From NCBI RefSeq assembly GCF_014650875.1, contig NZ_BMVU01000020.1, forward strand, positions 1-64,000: 64,000 bases of DNA, read 5' to 3'. The notes under the pieces were generated by a model. The model was given only the letters and a program-made list of their open reading frames with translations, was not told the DNA's origin and ran no database searches. The position numbers and the translations under genes are program-made. Shown in pieces: positions 61,721 to 64,000 of this stretch (the stretch's first letter is position 1; each line of letters begins with the position of its first letter). Origin of the DNA: Streptomyces minutiscleroticus (GTDB lineage: Bacteria > Actinomycetota > Actinomycetes > Streptomycetales > Streptomycetaceae).

Positions 61721-63019
61721 GTGGTGTCCACGGTCACCTCGAAGTCGTCGTCCGGCGGGTCCGCGCCGGCCTCCGCCCGTCCCGGATACGGGCAGCTGCT
61801 GCGCACCCGGGGCGCATGGACGTTCCTGCTTCCCGGCTTCGCGGCGCGGCAGCCGTTCGCGATGCTGACGCTGTCCATCGTGCTGCTCGTGCAGCACACC
61901 ACCGGCTCCTACGGGGCGGCCGGCGCCGTCGCCGCCGTGACCGGCGTCTCCATGGCCCTCTTCGCGCCCTTCGCCGGCCGTCTGGCCGACCGGCACGGGC
62001 AGCGGGCCGTGCTGCTGCCCGGCGTCCTCGTGCACGCCCTCGCGGGCCTCGGGCTGACCGCCCTGGCGCTCTCCGGCGCACCGCTGTGGGCGCTGTTCGC
62101 GGCGGCCGTGCCGACCGGCGCCTCCGTGCCGCAGATCGGCCCGATGGTGCGCGCCCGCTGGGGGGTGAAGCTGAAGGACTCGCCGCTGATGACGACCGCG
62201 GCGGCCTTCGAGTCCGTCACCGACGAGCTGACCTTCGTCCTCGGGCCGCTGCTGGCCACCGCGCTGTGCACGGCCGTGGACCCGGCCGCCGGACTGCTCA
62301 CCGAGGCCGGCCTGACGCTCGTCGGCGGTCTGCTGTTCGCGGCGCAGCGCGGCACCCAGCCGTCCGTCGGGCGCGACGGGCACGCGCGCGTGGCGCACGA
62401 TTCCGCGCTGCGGGTCCCCGGGGTACGCGTCCTGGTGGCGGTCTTCCTGGGCATCGGCTCCGTCTTCGGCGGCATGCAGGTCTCGCTCGCCGCGTTCACG
62501 GAGTCGATCGGCTCGCCCGGCCTGAACGGCGTCCTGTACGGGATCTTCGCCGCGGGCAACATGCTCTCCGGCGTCGTCTGCGGCGCGATCGCCTGGAAGA
62601 CGGCTCCCCGGCGGCGCCTGGTCGTGGGCTGCACCGCGCTGGCCCTGACCGCGTCCGGCCTGTGGGCCGCGCACTCCGTGGCCGTCCTCGCGGGCGTCGG
62701 CCTGCTGGTCGGCATGTGCATCGCCCCCGCCCTGATCACCGGCTACACCCTCGTCGAGGGCCTGGTGCCGGCGACGGCCCGCACGGAGGCCTTCACCTGG
62801 CTGACCGGCGCGGTCGCCTTCGGGCAGGCGGCGGCCGTGACCGCGGCCGGACAACTGGAGGACCGCCTGTGGGACGGCGCCGGGTTCCTCGTGCCGATGG
62901 CCGGGACCGTGCTGGCCCTGGTGACGCTGGTGGCCCTGCGCTCCCGGCTGGCGCCGCCCCGCGGCGGGCGCACCGTCGCGCGTGGTGTCGGTCACCGCGC
63001 ACCGCTCGCAGTGGACTGA
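61721..63019 (+). CDS. MFS transporter
   Basis: Major facilitator superfamily protein of about 432 residues with twelve hydrophobic helices. The inter-helix 2-3 motif A is FAGRLADRHGQRAVL; the second half opens at VRVLVAVFLGIGSVFGGMQVSLAAF. GTG at 61721 (or 61724) was chosen because AAAGG lies 8-11 bases upstream and the longer reading from 61631 has poor third-position GC, so it appears noncoding. It stands between the antiporter and the FmdB-like gene in the same direction. The substrate is unknown; a drug or sugar-like exporter is plausible. Confidence 0.9.
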   Translation: MVSTVTSKSSSGGSAPASARPGYGQLLRTRGAWTFLLPGFAARQPFAMLTLSIVLLVQHTTGSYGAAGAVAAVTGVSMALFAPFAGRLADRHGQRAVLLPGVLVHALAGLGLTALALSGAPLWALFAAAVPTGASVPQIGPMVRARWGVKLKDSPLMTTAAAFESVTDELTFVLGPLLATALCTAVDPAAGLLTEAGLTLVGGLLFAAQRGTQPSVGRDGHARVAHDSALRVPGVRVLVAVFLGIGSVFGGMQVSLAAFTESIGSPGLNGVLYGIFAAGNMLSGVVCGAIAWKTAPRRRLVVGCTALALTASGLWAAHSVAVLAGVGLLVGMCIAPALITGYTLVEGLVPATARTEAFTWLTGAVAFGQAAAVTAAGQLEDRLWDGAGFLVPMAGTVLALVTLVALRSRLAPPRGGRTVARGVGHRAPLAVD

Positions 63020-63086
63020 TCGAAGGGAATACGTCACTATGGACCGTCGTTAGCACTCATCGAGTGAGAGTGCCAGGAGGAAGACA

Positions 63087-63395
63087 GTGCCGACCTATCA
63101 GTACCAGTGCACCGAGTGCGGCGAGGGCCTCGAGGCGGTGCAGAAGTTCACCGACGACGCTCTGACCGAGTGCCCCAACTGCGGTGGCCGCCTGAAGAAG
63201 GTGTTCTCCGCCGTCGGCATCGTCTTCAAGGGGTCGGGCTTCTACCGCAACGACAGCCGCGGCTCCTCGTCGAGCAGCTCGCCGGCCTCGTCGTCGAAGT
63301 CCTCCGGTTCCTCGTCGTCGGACGCGTCGTCCTCCTCGTCGTCGTCCACTTCGACCTCGTCGTCCGGCTCCTCCAGCAGCAGCTCGGCCGCCTAG
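63087..63395 (+). CDS. FmdB-family zinc-ribbon protein with poly-Ser tail
   Basis: A 102-residue protein. The N-terminal half, PTYQYQCTECGEGLEAVQKF, then CPNCGGRLKKVFSAVGIVFKG, is the FmdB/CxxC_CxxC_SSSS zinc-ribbon family with both CxxC pairs. The C-terminal 45 residues are almost all Ser with scattered Ala, Lys, Asp, Thr and Gly, as the family name implies, and probably disordered. The GTG at 63087 follows AGGAGG. Function is unknown; a regulatory role in formamidase or cobalamin-related genes was suggested for FmdB but is not established here. Confidence 0.92.
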   Translation: MPTYQYQCTECGEGLEAVQKFTDDALTECPNCGGRLKKVFSAVGIVFKGSGFYRNDSRGSSSSSSPASSSKSSGSSSSDASSSSSSSTSTSSSGSSSSSSAA

Positions 63396-63699
63396 TCGCC
63401 TTCCGCGGCCGCGCGGCGCGGTGAGCGCCGCGCGCGGCACCCTTCTTCACGAGACCCCGCCGTTCCCGACGGCGGGGTCTTCGTCGCGCCCGGAGGCAGG
63501 GGCCCGGGCGGGTGTCCGGTGGAGGCAGAGTCCTGGGCGGGGACGGGGCGGCGCGGTCTCCGTAGGGCCCTCGCACGAGGCCGGGGCCGGGGCCTTGGAA
63601 AGGCGATTCCGGTCCTCCGAGGGAAGATCCTGCCTTCCGGGGGAGATCCGGCCCTCACCGGCGGGTGCCGTCCGCGGGGTCGCCGTTAGGGTGCTCGCC
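63396..63699. other. 304-base intergenic region, fmdB to the MTA phosphorylase gene
   Basis: Holds the fmdB terminator (63452-63480) and, at its end, a -10 candidate TAGGGT (63687-63692) seven bases before the phosphorylase ATG. I see nothing else convincing in the middle. Confidence 0.6.
63452..63480 (+). terminator. Terminator of the fmdB-like gene
   Basis: AGACCCCGCCGT (63452-63463) and ACGGCGGGGTCT (63469-63480) form a perfect 12-base stem with loop TCCCG, followed by TCG. Confidence 0.85.
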
Positions 63700-64000
63700 A
63701 TGGCGAACACCGGGAACGCCGGCATCGGCGTCATCGGCGGCTCGGGCTTCTACTCCTTCCTCGACGACGTGACCGAGGTACGGGTGGACACCCCGTACGG
63801 CGCACCCAGCGACTCCCTCTTCCTGGGTGGGATCGGCGGCCGCCGGGTCGCCTTCCTGCCCCGGCACGGACGCGGCCACCACCTGCCGCCGCACCGCATC
63901 AACTACCGCGCGAACCTGTGGGCACTGCGCTCCGTGGGCGTGCGCCAGGTGCTCGGCCCGTGCGCGGTGGGCGGCCTGCGCCCCGAGTACGGCCCGGGGA
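63700..64000 (+). CDS. 5'-methylthioadenosine phosphorylase, 5' part
   Basis: N-terminal portion (100 residues visible; the gene runs past the window) of a purine phosphorylase of the MTAP/PNP family, which cleaves 5'-methylthioadenosine to adenine and methylthioribose-1-phosphate. GIGVIGGSGFYSFLDDV has the phosphate-binding Gly-Gly-Ser loop, and FLPRHGRGHHLPPHRINYRANLWALRSVGVRQVLGPCAVGGL is characteristic, with the Arg-His phosphate site. The ATG at 63700 is seven bases after TAGGGT, so it is probably leaderless. The divergence between MTAP and related S-methyl-5'-thioinosine enzymes cannot be resolved from this part. Confidence 0.9.
   Translation, partial: MANTGNAGIGVIGGSGFYSFLDDVTEVRVDTPYGAPSDSLFLGGIGGRRVAFLPRHGRGHHLPPHRINYRANLWALRSVGVRQVLGPCAVGGLRPEYGPG

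Overview
The window is chromosomal DNA from a Streptomyces (high-GC actinobacterium). GC content is very high with strong third-position GC bias, GTG starts are frequent, and neighbouring genes often share 4-base ATGA/GTGA overlaps. It carries Streptomyces developmental genes (an SsgA-like protein and the SepX/GlpR membrane protein), and the gene order is typical of the conserved core of these chromosomes. I see no insertion sequence, prophage, integrase, CRISPR array or rRNA.

Layout. 1-6.2 kb: PEP carboxylase, a desaturase-TetR operon, a Tam-type methyltransferase and a divergent MarR regulator. 6.2-14.2 kb: a Leloir galactose operon (galT-galE-galK), a divergent SGLT-type symporter with a small membrane partner, and a LuxR-type response regulator on each side of the block. 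14.4-18.2 kb: two tandem paralogous membrane-anchored beta-propeller proteins. 18.4-26.7 kb: a leftward housekeeping run (ABC-F ATPase, ispE, rsmA/ksgA, an Rpf muralytic enzyme, tatD, a zinc-ribbon protein, rsmI). 26.7-33.5 kb: protein O-mannosyltransferase, two tandem penicillin-binding proteins and a beta-lactamase-fold hydrolase. 33.7-36.3 kb: an ECF-type metal importer whose promoter carries a Nur-like box, which points to nickel. 36.4-43.5 kb: an SsgA-like protein (ssgE position), an MMPL exporter with its TetR regulator and twin operators, and a tricorn protease.

43.7-48.0 kb: a three-enzyme operon (Baeyer-Villiger-type monooxygenase, alpha/beta hydrolase, SDR) linked by ATGA overlaps and divergent from a MerR regulator. 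The order matches mymA-lipR-sadH of mycobacteria. 48-50.4 kb: exonuclease III, a GNAT enzyme, a small three-ORF operon that may hold a split toxin, and tRNA-Ala(CGC). 50.6-56.0 kb: a leftward galU-moeA(glp)-moaC-mog-rimJ run followed by sepX (glpR), which pairs a gephyrin-like protein with its likely membrane receptor. 56.1-64 kb: 5-formyl-THF cyclo-ligase, penicillin acylase, a cation/proton antiporter, an MFS transporter, an FmdB-type zinc ribbon and the 5' part of an MTA phosphorylase gene that runs off the window.

Several genes (marR, rsmA, pmt, the nickel importer, merR, xth, sepX, the MTA phosphorylase) have a -10-like hexamer 6-7 bases before the start codon, so leaderless transcripts appear common. 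The least routine items are the mymA-like cassette, the Nur-box importer, the glp/sepX pairing, the split-toxin operon, the repeat-bearing Rpf protein, the palindrome inside tatD, and two likely CTG start codons.
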